NCBI RefSeq assembly: GCF_030540875.1
Contig: NZ_JAUOEM010000004.1
Coordinates: 124,001 to 188,000 of the forward strand
Origin: Flavivirga amylovorans
GTDB taxonomy: Bacteria; Bacteroidota; Bacteroidia; Flavobacteriales; Flavobacteriaceae
Length of the DNA: 64,000 nucleotides
Reading direction: 5' to 3'
Shown here: positions 19,217-26,308 of the stretch, piece after piece
Layout: each line of letters starts with the position of its first letter
Position numbering within the stretch: position 1 is the first letter of the stretch
The notes under the pieces: model-generated
What the model was told of the DNA's origin: nothing
The model's database searches: none
Seen by the model: the letters and a program-made list of their open reading frames with translations, nothing else
Program-made: the position numbers and the translations under genes

Positions 19217-22057
19217 ATGTTTTTAATGGAAAATATAGAAGTTGTATTAAAAAAAATGGTCTTTACTCCTCTCTTATTATTTTCAACACTTTTCACATTC
19301 TCCCAACAAACTCTTATAAAAGGGAGTGTAAAAGAGTCAATGTCATTCTGGCCTATTAAAAACGCTATTATTACTATTGAAGAAACGAAACAGCAAACAG
19401 AGACAGATGTTTTAGGTGAATTCGAATTCTCTGTAAATGTGCCTTTAGGGGAACAAGTTTTAAGGATTTCAAAAGTAGGATATATAAGCAAAAGATATCC
19501 TATTATAGTTAATGAAAATGAAACCGTAAATATTACTGACATGACTTTAGAATTAGATATTTCGTCGTCTCAAGACCTGTTTACAATAAGCCTTTCAGAT
19601 GATGAACTTGATACAGATACTAATGAGTTAGGCAACATTTCAGGCTTATTACAATCATCTCCAGATATTTTTCAACGCACAGTAGCCTTTGAGTTTAGCT
19701 CCTCTTTTTTTAAGTTGAGAGGCTTAGATTCAGATCAGGGATCAGTTATGATTAATGGTATAGAAATGAATAAAATTTATAATGGGCGCCCACAATGGAG
19801 TCATTGGGGAGGGTTAAACGATGTGATACGTAATCAGGAATTAAGCTCAGGTTTAACACCTTCCAAATATACTTTTGGAGGACTGTTAGGAACTATAAAT
19901 ATTAATACTAAAGCGTCTCAAATGCGTCCAGGAAAACGTATAACATATTCATCATCCAATAGGAGTTACACCAATAGGTTAATGGCTACCTATACATCAG
20001 GGTTATTGAAAAACGGATGGGCTTATACATTATCTATAGGAAGACGTTGGGGGAACGAAGGGTATCAAGATGCCACATTGTATCGTTCTAATTCAATTTT
20101 TACTTCCATAGAAAAAGTAATTAACGATAAACATAGTTTAAGTTTTACGGGTATTTATGCTCCCAATAAAAGAGGAAAGTCATCACCAAATACTCAGGAA
20201 GTTTATAATTTAAAGGGTATAAAATATAATGAGTATTGGGGGTGGCAATTAGGTAAAAAACGTAATTCTCGTATTAAAGAAGTTAATGAACCTATTGTTA
20301 TGCTAAACCATTATTGGAGTATAAACGGTAAAACAAAATTGAACACCAATATTGGTTATCAATTTGGAAAACTGGGAAACAGTCGTTTGGCGTATGGAGG
20401 TGCTAATAGAATCGTGAATACTAATGGTACTATCGTTTTTGAGAGTGGAGGTAGAAATCCAAGCCCAACTTATTATCAAAAGCTTCCAAGTTATTTTGAG
20501 AGAAACTTTTCAAATGATTTAGAGTTTGCTTACGGTGCACAGCAAGAGTTTTTAAATAATGGACAACTTAATTGGCAGCAGATGTACGATGCTAATTTAA
20601 TTCAAACATCCCAAGGCAGAAATTCAACGTATATGTTGTACGAAGATAGAGTAGATGATAATCAATTAACCGTAAATACTATTTTAAGTAGCGAGTTAAG
20701 CGAACATATTTTATTTAATACATCCATTAACTATAAAAAGCTGGAATCTAAAAATTACGCTCGAGTTCTAGATCTTCTTGGCGGTTCCGGCTTTTTAAAT
20801 ATCGATAGTTTTGATGGCGTTCAATTCGATTTAAACCACCCGAATACAATTTTAGAGGTAGGAGATGTTTACAGTTATAATTACAATATACAAGCCAATG
20901 TCCTTTCTGGTTTTGCACAAGCACAGTTTACATATAATACAGTAGATTTTTTTGTATCAGGACATATCACCAATACACAATACCAAAGAGAAGGGGTATT
21001 TCAACATGAAACGTTTCAGAATAATTCCTTTGGTAAAGGCGAGGTATTATCTTTTACAGGATTAGGTGTTAAAGCAGGTGGCACGTATAAAATTACGGGC
21101 AAACATATCGTAGATATAAATGCAGGCTATATTATAAAAGCACCTTCTATTCGAAATAGTTATTCTAATTCCAGAGCAAATCACAACATCGTTCCAAATA
21201 TTTCAGAAGAGAAAATAATGTCTTTTGATGTGAGCTACATTTTTAGATCACCTATTGTGAAAGCTAAAATTACAGGGTTCTATACAAAATTAAAAGATGC
21301 TAATGAGATCTCTTTTTTCTTTGCAGATGGTATAGGCAACGTTATTGCAGAATCTGGAACGCAGCAATCTGGTAATGACGACAACGAATTTATTCAAGAG
21401 ATTCTACAGGGTATCAATAAAAACCATTTAGGTGCAGAATTAGGCATAGAAGCTCAGATAACACCAACTGTTAAATTAAAAGGAGTTGCCGCTTTAGGGC
21501 AATATACTTATGATAATAATCCAGATGTATACCTGTCTTCAGATAGATTTGAAAATGTATATTTAGGAACTTCTAAACTTAAAGGCTACAAATTAGCAGT
21601 TGGTCCACACCAGGCCTACTCTATTGGTTTTGAATATCGAGATCCAAAGTATTGGTGGTTTGGTGCTACTGCCAATTTTTTTGATAAAACCTATGTCGAC
21701 ATTAGCCCGTTAACCAGAACCGATAACTTTTTTACAGATGTTGATGGTTTACCATTTATTGATTATGACGAGGAGGTTGCTAAAACACTACTTAAACAAG
21801 AAACTTTCGATGATTATATGGTTGTAAACCTTGTAGGAGGTAAATCGTGGAGGGTCAATCAATATTACATTGGATTTTTTGTAAGTATCAATAATGTTTT
21901 AGATGAAGTTTTTAAAACAGGTGGATTTGAACAAGGAAGAAATGCTAATTACAGGCAACTAAGAGATGACCAGGCTCTAAATAAACCTGTTTTTGGATCT
22001 AAATATTGGTACGGTAGAGGTGCTACGTATTTTCTAAACCTATATGTCAATTTTTAG
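19217..22057 (+). CDS. TonB-dependent receptor of the nuclease/DUF5689 cluster
   Basis: This outer membrane receptor has about 946 aa. The ATG at 19217 is preferred over the GTG at 19211 because an AGGAG lies 9 bases upstream of it; the signal peptide core is KKMVFTPLLLFSTLFTFSQQ. The N-terminal carboxypeptidase-D-like domain (TLIKGSVKESMSFWPIKNAI) and the plug (FFKLRGLDSDQGSVMINGIE) are followed by the barrel, which ends in YFLNLYVNF. The lipoprotein gene follows 195 bases downstream, after a terminator-like hairpin. Together with the divergent nuclease this looks like an uptake unit for a nuclease product or phosphate; that function is inference. Confidence 0.88.
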   Translation: MFLMENIEVVLKKMVFTPLLLFSTLFTFSQQTLIKGSVKESMSFWPIKNAIITIEETKQQTETDVLGEFEFSVNVPLGEQVLRISKVGYISKRYPIIVNENETVNITDMTLELDISSSQDLFTISLSDDELDTDTNELGNISGLLQSSPDIFQRTVAFEFSSSFFKLRGLDSDQGSVMINGIEMNKIYNGRPQWSHWGGLNDVIRNQELSSGLTPSKYTFGGLLGTININTKASQMRPGKRITYSSSNRSYTNRLMATYTSGLLKNGWAYTLSIGRRWGNEGYQDATLYRSNSIFTSIEKVINDKHSLSFTGIYAPNKRGKSSPNTQEVYNLKGIKYNEYWGWQLGKKRNSRIKEVNEPIVMLNHYWSINGKTKLNTNIGYQFGKLGNSRLAYGGANRIVNTNGTIVFESGGRNPSPTYYQKLPSYFERNFSNDLEFAYGAQQEFLNNGQLNWQQMYDANLIQTSQGRNSTYMLYEDRVDDNQLTVNTILSSELSEHILFNTSINYKKLESKNYARVLDLLGGSGFLNIDSFDGVQFDLNHPNTILEVGDVYSYNYNIQANVLSGFAQAQFTYNTVDFFVSGHITNTQYQREGVFQHETFQNNSFGKGEVLSFTGLGVKAGGTYKITGKHIVDINAGYIIKAPSIRNSYSNSRANHNIVPNISEEKIMSFDVSYIFRSPIVKAKITGFYTKLKDANEISFFFADGIGNVIAESGTQQSGNDDNEFIQEILQGINKNHLGAELGIEAQITPTVKLKGVAALGQYTYDNNPDVYLSSDRFENVYLGTSKLKGYKLAVGPHQAYSIGFEYRDPKYWWFGATANFFDKTYVDISPLTRTDNFFTDVDGLPFIDYDEEVAKTLLKQETFDDYMVVNLVGGKSWRVNQYYIGFFVSINNVLDEVFKTGGFEQGRNANYRQLRDDQALNKPVFGSKYWYGRGATYFLNLYVNF

Positions 22058-22077
22058 TACATGATAAAAATTAATAC

Positions 22078-22117
22078 AAGGTCTAATGTCTGGTCGAGCG
22101 CAGTCGAGACCTTTTTT
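22078..22117 (+). terminator. Terminator-like palindrome
   Basis: AAGGTCT (22078-22084) pairs with AGACCTT (22107-22113), followed by T6. The inner CGAGCGCAGTCG is a piece of a common flavobacterial intergenic repeat, so a repeat seems to have been used as a terminator. Confidence 0.65.
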
Positions 22118-22252
22118 CGACGACTATGAAATAAAAAAAACTTTCGTTTAGCTCCGCTAAGTATCTTTAATATAAAATACATTTTATATTTCGATAATGC
22201 TCGGGGAGACACTGTTATAATTAATAAACTGTCAATTTTTAAAAAAGGTATA

Positions 22253-23680
22253 ATGAATTATATAAATAGATTTTTAATTCTAAGTATTTCAATGGTATTT
22301 GTCTCTTGTGTAGATGAAGATTATGATATTCCAAGTCCTAATGAGACAGAAAACATAGCCATTCCAACAAACCAACTAACAACCTTTAAAGCCATTTACG
22401 AAAGGTTTGAACAAGCAGAAAACAAAGGAAACCTTATAGCGTTTATAGACGAAGATTTATATATTGAAGGTTATGTTATTTCAAGTGATCGGGCTGGAAA
22501 TTTCTTTAAAGAACTCATTATCCAAAATAAGATAGATGCTAGTAACCCAGATAATGACCCAAGACTTGGTCTTAAGTTAGAAATGAATGTAGGAAGCTTA
22601 TCCGATACTTACGAGTTTGGAAGAAAAGTATATGTAAAGCTTAAAGGTTTAACGATTGGAGAATCTAATGGGGTTTTAGCAATTGGACGCGGTGAAGATT
22701 CTAAAATAGAACAAATACAGGATTTTGAGTACCAAAATATAGTTATAAGAACCTCAGAAGTGGCTACAATTACACCTAAAATCAGTTCATTAATTCATTT
22801 AACAGAAGCCGACGAAAATACTTTGATTCAATTAGATAACATGCAAATTAATAGATTCGATCTGGGGTTAACCTATGCAGGTGAATCTACCGATGCTTTT
22901 GATGGTTTAAGAATATTAGAAAGCTGTGAATCGGGAGCTTCTATGTTATTGCAAACAAGTACGTTTTCAGATTTTAAGTCATTGCCAGTATCGCAAAATA
23001 AAGGACGTATTCAAGGTATATTTAGTAGAGATTACAGAGATGATTTTTATGTATTGATTGTCAATAGTTCGTCCGATATCGCTTTTGATTCTGATGAGCG
23101 CTGTGATCCTATAGAGTTAGATTGCGGATTAGCACCTGAATTAGGAACGATGAATTTGTTTTATGAAGATTTTGAATCCCAAAAAAATAATAAACTCATA
23201 ACTGGTAATGATTGGACCAATTATATGGAGACAGGCAACGAAGGTTGGGAAGCGTATTCTTCAACATCTAGCAATGCTTCTTTAGGAAGGTCGGCCAGAT
23301 TTAAATCTGCAAGTTCTGGTGACGATAGTAATATTGGGTGGTTAATAACACCAGCCATCAATCTGGATATGCAGGAGGGTGAGACCTTAAGCTTTAAAAC
23401 CTCCAATAGTTTAGCCGACAGTAGTTATTTAGAAGTGCTATATTCTTCAAATTGGGATGGTGCCGAAGCTAGCATCACTTCGGCAACCTGGGACATATTA
23501 TCTGCTGCATATATTGTTAAAGACACCGATTCTTTTGCACCCTGGTTTAATTCTGGTAATGTGGATTTGTCTTGTATTGAGGGGACTATACACATCGCTT
23601 TTAAGTATGCAGGTAGTGGACACGAAATCTTTGATGGTGTTTATGAGTTGGATGACGTTAGTATTGATTATTTGCCTTAA
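22253..23680 (+). CDS. DUF5689 / choice-of-anchor J surface lipoprotein
   Basis: This 475-aa lipoprotein has the lipobox VFVSC at residues 15-19, followed by acidic residues (VDEDYD) that fit surface export in Bacteroidota. The DUF5689 region covers about 40-285 (LYIEGYVISSDRAGNFFKEL, an OB-fold-like segment). The C-terminal part, about 300-475, is a jelly-roll of the choice-of-anchor J type (LFYEDFES...GWLITPAINLD...FDGVYELDDVSIDYLP). The last 190 bases are duplicated downstream at 24363-24548 beyond a toxin-antitoxin operon. Its partner is probably the receptor at 19217, with the lipoprotein binding a substrate at the cell surface. Confidence 0.85.
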   Translation: MNYINRFLILSISMVFVSCVDEDYDIPSPNETENIAIPTNQLTTFKAIYERFEQAENKGNLIAFIDEDLYIEGYVISSDRAGNFFKELIIQNKIDASNPDNDPRLGLKLEMNVGSLSDTYEFGRKVYVKLKGLTIGESNGVLAIGRGEDSKIEQIQDFEYQNIVIRTSEVATITPKISSLIHLTEADENTLIQLDNMQINRFDLGLTYAGESTDAFDGLRILESCESGASMLLQTSTFSDFKSLPVSQNKGRIQGIFSRDYRDDFYVLIVNSSSDIAFDSDERCDPIELDCGLAPELGTMNLFYEDFESQKNNKLITGNDWTNYMETGNEGWEAYSSTSSNASLGRSARFKSASSGDDSNIGWLITPAINLDMQEGETLSFKTSNSLADSSYLEVLYSSNWDGAEASITSATWDILSAAYIVKDTDSFAPWFNSGNVDLSCIEGTIHIAFKYAGSGHEIFDGVYELDDVSIDYLP

Positions 23681-23785
23681 GATATGTTAGAATAAGGTTC
23701 TTGAATTCTTTAAAAGAACGTTTTACTATTACCAAATCTAAATAACTCCAGATTATATTTGGTATATTTATTGTGTAAAATAGCG

Positions 23786-23793
23786 TATATTTG
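23786..23793 (+). promoter_or_regulatory. -7 box of the toxin-antitoxin operon
   Basis: TATATTTG matches the Bacteroidota -7 consensus exactly, 19 bases before the antitoxin ATG. Confidence 0.5.
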
Positions 23794-23812
23794 AGTTATA
23801 ATATTTACTATT

Positions 23813-24052
23813 ATGGGAGCATTGGAATTAAGAGAAAAGTGGAAAAAATCTATAAAAACAGTTGATGACCGTTTTTTACAGATGGTAGATGCTTTATATG
23901 AAGGATACTTTAAAAATGAAACGGTTGCATATCATCCTGATGGAACTCCGATGTCTCGTCAAGAATACAAAATGGCATTAGATACAGCTGAATCGCAAAT
24001 AACAGAAGGTGATTATATATCAGCTGATGAGTTTGAACAAGAAGAAGACTAA
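23813..24052 (+). CDS. Type II antitoxin
   Basis: This is a 79-aa acidic protein (MGALELREKWKKSIKTVDDR...), mostly helical, with an ISADEFEQEED C-terminus. It ends exactly one base before the ParE/RelE toxin ATG, so the operon order is antitoxin then toxin. Proteins of this kind in Bacteroidota carry an N-terminal helical region for DNA binding and a C-terminal tail that wraps the toxin. The family assignment rests mainly on the neighbour and on the acidic tail. It lies between two copies of the DUF5689 gene's 3' end, so it arrived by insertion or duplication. Confidence 0.75.
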   Translation: MGALELREKWKKSIKTVDDRFLQMVDALYEGYFKNETVAYHPDGTPMSRQEYKMALDTAESQITEGDYISADEFEQEED

Positions 24053-24346
24053 ATGCCTAATAAGATTGCCCAAGTTGTTTGGACACGACAAGCTAGAGAG
24101 TGCCTCAATGCTATTTTAGATTACCGATATAAAGAAATTCCTTCTGCCAGAAAAATTGTTAGAAAAGATATTATTGCTACTTCTAAACAAATTGTATTTG
24201 CTGAACAATATCAGAAGGATGAAATTTTTCCTAAATACAGAAGGATTATTGTAAGAGATTATAAAGTTTTATATAAGGAACAAAAGAGTATTGCCTACAT
24301 CCTAAACGTTATTTGTACTAGAGTTGACTCAGAACATATCTTTTAA
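24053..24346 (+). CDS. RelE/ParE-family toxin
   Basis: This 97-aa basic protein has the RelE/ParE fold pattern. VVWTRQARECLNAILDY is the first strand and helix, SARKIVRKDIIATSKQI the second helix, and KYRRIIVRDYKVLYKEQ with IAYILNVICTR form the sheet with the conserved Arg and Tyr residues. Length and motifs are intact, so it is probably active, either as a gyrase inhibitor (ParE-like) or a ribosome-dependent RNase (RelE-like). A decayed copy of the same gene lies at 24768-24975. Confidence 0.85.
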   Translation: MPNKIAQVVWTRQARECLNAILDYRYKEIPSARKIVRKDIIATSKQIVFAEQYQKDEIFPKYRRIIVRDYKVLYKEQKSIAYILNVICTRVDSEHIF

Positions 24347-24362
24347 ATTATTAAAAAATATA

Positions 24363-24548
24363 ACTTATTGTTGTAGCATATCGTGTAAAAAGACACCGAC
24401 TCTTTTGCACCCTGGCTTAATCCTGATAATGTATTTGTCTTATATTACTGGTAACATACACATCGCTTTTAAGTATACAGGTAGTGGACACGAAATCTTT
24501 GATGGTGTTTATGAGTTGGATGACGTTAGTATTGATTATATACCCTAG
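24363..24548 (+). pseudogene. Duplicated, decayed 3' end of the DUF5689 lipoprotein gene
   Basis: This stretch repeats about 23491-23680, sharing the words GACACCGA, CTTTTGCACCCTGG, ACACATCGCTTTTAAGTAT and GGTAGTGGACACGAAATCTT, with scattered substitutions and small deletions. The original stop region is still recognisable (GATTATATACCCTAG). With no upstream part of the gene it cannot be functional. It marks the right end of an insertion or duplication that carries the toxin-antitoxin operon. Confidence 0.85.
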
Positions 24549-24570
24549 ATAGTCTTGTTTTTTAAAATAC

Positions 24571-24740
24571 AATGTCAGAGCAAAGCGAAGAATCTCACCC
24601 CTGCTATACCTTAAATGAAAATTAAAGGATTACATAACGATTATATTTATGTGCTTACTGGTGTTTTAGATTCTTAAGTCGTAAGCTTCGCTTATATCTT
24701 CAAACAAAATATATTTTGTTTTCGATAGCCTTCTGAATAA
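24571..24740. repeat. Dispersed palindromic repeat inside the decayed duplication
   Basis: The stretch from about 24670 to 24738 (AGTCGTAAGCTTCGCTTAT, TTTTCGATAGCCTTCTGAAT) is a near-perfect reverse complement of about 37931-38003. A partial mirror, TGTCAGAGCAAAGCGAAGAA, lies at 24571. It sits where the antitoxin copy would be expected. Confidence 0.7.
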
Positions 24741-24767
24741 CAGAGCAGTTTCTTTTATAGAGTCACA

Positions 24768-24975
24768 TCATTGAAGAATACCGATGCAAGCTTCCCCTTT
24801 TGGCAGAAAAATTGTTTAGTTAGTAGATATTATTGTTCCTCCGAAACAAATTGTATTTGCTTAACAAAATATCAGAGAGATTAAATTTTTCAAGATATAA
24901 AACAGTATATGAGAGCTTATAACGTTCTATATAAAAACAAAAGGGGGAGTATACTTACATCTTATATTTTTTGCC
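24768..24975 (+). pseudogene. Decayed second copy of the RelE/ParE toxin gene
   Basis: It aligns by eye to 24107-24320 of the intact toxin gene. Shared words include GGCAGAAAAATTGTT, GATATTATTG, AAACAAATTGTATTTGCT, AATATCAGA and TATATAA.AACAAAAG. It carries several indels and in-frame stops, and no start codon or antitoxin partner remains. It shows that the toxin-antitoxin unit was once present twice in tandem. Confidence 0.8.
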
Positions 24976-25030
24976 TCTAATTTACTTTTTTTTATTCAAA
25001 TATAGAGAGCGTTGTTATTTAATAATCAAA

Positions 25031-25372
25031 TTATTGATACTCACCAGACATATACACGATATCGTCTGTAGTAATGCACAATTTTATGTTTTTTATAATT
25101 AAATCCACTGGAATTAATTCACGGTTATTATAATAGGTATTTGGGAATAATTTAAAAAAGGCATCAAATTCTTTGTTTGATAAAGCCTTGGTTCCTATGT
25201 TGTAGGCTTGGTTGGCATAAATAATACCAAGAACCTTTAATCCTGTTTTACAATGTTGTTTAATGGTATTTGAGAAGCCCGATTTATCGAATATCAATAT
25301 TAATAAAGCTAGTGTAATGTAGTGCGACAATAAAAAGTCCTGCGGTGATTTCTGCGTTTCGGTTTCTGGCAT
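25031..25372 (-). CDS. Small protein of unknown function next to a structured RNA
   Basis: A 113-aa protein if started at the ATG at 25372 (MPETETQKSPQDFLLSHYIT); an upstream TTG at 25402 would add ten residues but lies inside a hairpin. It has one moderately hydrophobic helix (SHYITLALLILIFDKSG) and a C-terminus ending TTDDIVYMSGEYQ; no family is recognised. On the minus strand the hairpin-rich stretch at 25392-25720 lies directly upstream, so that RNA could be its 5' leader or a partner RNA. The ORF has normal codon content for this genome, but I cannot prove it is expressed. Confidence 0.5.
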   Translation of the reverse strand: MPETETQKSPQDFLLSHYITLALLILIFDKSGFSNTIKQHCKTGLKVLGIIYANQAYNIGTKALSNKEFDAFFKLFPNTYYNNRELIPVDLIIKNIKLCITTDDIVYMSGEYQ

Positions 25373-25391
25373 GGTTAAAGTTTTAAAGTTA

Positions 25392-25720
25392 GTGAAACTC
25401 AATTTTGAGGTTTCACCTTAGGCGAAGGACACAAAATTGTAAGTTGAACTAATCCCGTTTTTTAACGGGATCTCATTCATTTTAAGTTCAAGTTGCCTAA
25501 AAAAGAGATAAATATCTCATGAACCTTTTTATGTATGGAAACAAAAAGGCGTGGAACTCAACTTACCACGTTAGAGGTACTGGTATACCCTGCAAACGAT
25601 AAGAGAGCTCACGCCTAGGTCGTGAGCCAATCTACTTATCACCTCGTTTGCAAAAATTACCAGTTTTCTAACGGAAGGTTCAAAGCAATAGCTTCAATAT
25701 TTTCTATTTGAAGAATTGCA
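25392..25720 (-). ncRNA. Candidate undescribed structured RNA of seven hairpins
   Basis: Seven hairpins follow one another. (1) GTGAAAC 25392-25398 with GTTTCAC 25410-25416. (2) Nested stems TTAGGC/GCCTAA (25418/25495), TTGAACT/AGTTCAA (25444/25485) and ATCCCGTT/AACGGGAT (25452/25464). (3) GAGATA/TATCTC (25505/25513). (4) CCTTTTT/AAAAAGG (25524/25543). (5) CGTGG/CCACG (25550/25566). (6) A ~105-base arm: CGTTAGA/TCTAACG (25569/25667), ACTGGTA/TACCAGT (25579/25658), TGCAAACGA/TCGTTTGCA (25591/25644), GCTCACG/CGTGAGC (25607/25621). (7) GCAAT..CTTCAA/TTGAAG..ATTGC (25685-25720). In addition GTAAGTTGA (25439) can pair with TCAACTTAC (25558) in an alternative fold. Exact TATATTTG boxes on the minus strand at 25726 and 25746 favour minus-strand transcription, but strand is uncertain. 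It matches no RNA class I know. Confidence 0.65.
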
Positions 25721-25813
25721 AATATATGTATTAAGCTACAAATATAATAAAATTTTCAAAACGCGAGTTACAGACCGCATTTTTTATTTTTTCAATACAT
25801 TCTTTTGTTACTA

Positions 25814-26053
25814 ATGAAATACAATGAGTATATATACGGCTATATAAATTATCTATGGGAAAAATCTCGTCTTTCAAAAAGAAAATTTGCAATTAACCAC
25901 AACATAGAAGAAAGTACTCTTAGAGATATAATTAAGGGAGGAAATTACCAAATTTCTTTGCCTACTATTTATAAAATTTGCGAATCACGTGACATTAAAA
26001 TATCAGACTTTTTTATAGAAGTTGAAGCGTGGAGTAAATCTGTTAAGAGGTAA
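25814..26053 (+). CDS. Small Xre-like helix-turn-helix protein
   Basis: A 79-aa protein from the ATG at 25814; the TTG at 25805 only adds MLL. Nearly the whole protein is a lambda-repressor-type HTH: LSKRKFAINHNIEESTLRDI forms helices 2-3, followed by GGNYQISLPTIYKICESRDI and KISDFFIE, a spacing seen in Xre/Cro regulators. It lies between the structured RNA and the tracrRNA gene, divergent from the former and convergent with the latter. It may regulate the small gene or RNA to its left. Small Xre genes are common next to defence loci, but there is no proof of a role in CRISPR control. Confidence 0.75.
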   Translation: MKYNEYIYGYINYLWEKSRLSKRKFAINHNIEESTLRDIIKGGNYQISLPTIYKICESRDIKISDFFIEVEAWSKSVKR

Positions 26054-26116
26054 AGAGTTTTCTCAGCTTTATTCTTTTGTAGCGAGCTCTATATTTTTAT
26101 TAAAAACTTATATAAA

Positions 26117-26206
26117 TAAAAAGATCCCACCTAAGCGGGATCAAAGACTTTCGTCTACGGCATATAGCCTTATTGTAATAAGATTAAAGGATTAGAAAGT
26201 TTAATC
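26117..26206 (-). ncRNA. tracrRNA of the type II-C CRISPR system
   Basis: Read on the minus strand, this stretch begins with an anti-repeat (26200-26172: ACTTTCTAATCCTTTAATCT, then TATTACAAT). It pairs with the 5' two thirds of the CRISPR repeat (TGATTAAGGATTAGAAA plus the GTTGTAG start) with one bulged base and a few G-U pairs. A short hairpin region (AAGGCTATATGCCGT) and a terminator hairpin GATCCCGC/GTGGGATC (26142-26123), followed by T5, complete the expected repeat:anti-repeat, nexus and terminal-hairpin layout. It is transcribed away from cas9. It guides crRNA maturation with RNase III and binds Cas9. Confidence 0.88.
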
Positions 26207-26210
26207 TGTT

Positions 26211-26239
26211 GCTAATATACTAAAATATTTTTCATACAA
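26211..26239 (-). promoter_or_regulatory. Putative tracrRNA promoter
   Basis: On the minus strand TTG (26239-26237) is followed after 19 bases by TATTAGC (26217-26211), a weak match to the Bacteroidota -33/-7 pair with correct spacing. It places the start just before the anti-repeat. Confidence 0.5.
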
Positions 26240-26308
26240 CATACGGGTTTCTGTAAGAAAAATATCTTTTGTTTTTTGTACATTTAAAATTCAAAAAACT
26301 AGGAGGTT

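Noticed and set aside
24324-24548. 74-aa frame overlapping the toxin end
   Set aside because: It is a chimera of the toxin's 3' end in another frame and the decayed DUF5689 copy, not a gene.
25392-25720. Interpretation of the hairpin region as an integron attC site or retron RNA
   Set aside because: The terminal bases do not match the attC core pair, no integrase or reverse transcriptase gene is present, and the element is too branched for an attC site.
25392-25720. Interpretation of the hairpin region as tmRNA, RNase P RNA, SRP RNA or 6S RNA
   Set aside because: None of the conserved words of those RNAs (for example the tmRNA tag reading frame and 3' CCA arm, or the RNase P core regions) is present.
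26054-26308. Anti-repeat as a relic CRISPR repeat
   Set aside because: It is followed by a terminator hairpin and has partial complementarity with G-U pairs and a bulge, as in a tracrRNA, not a degenerate array.
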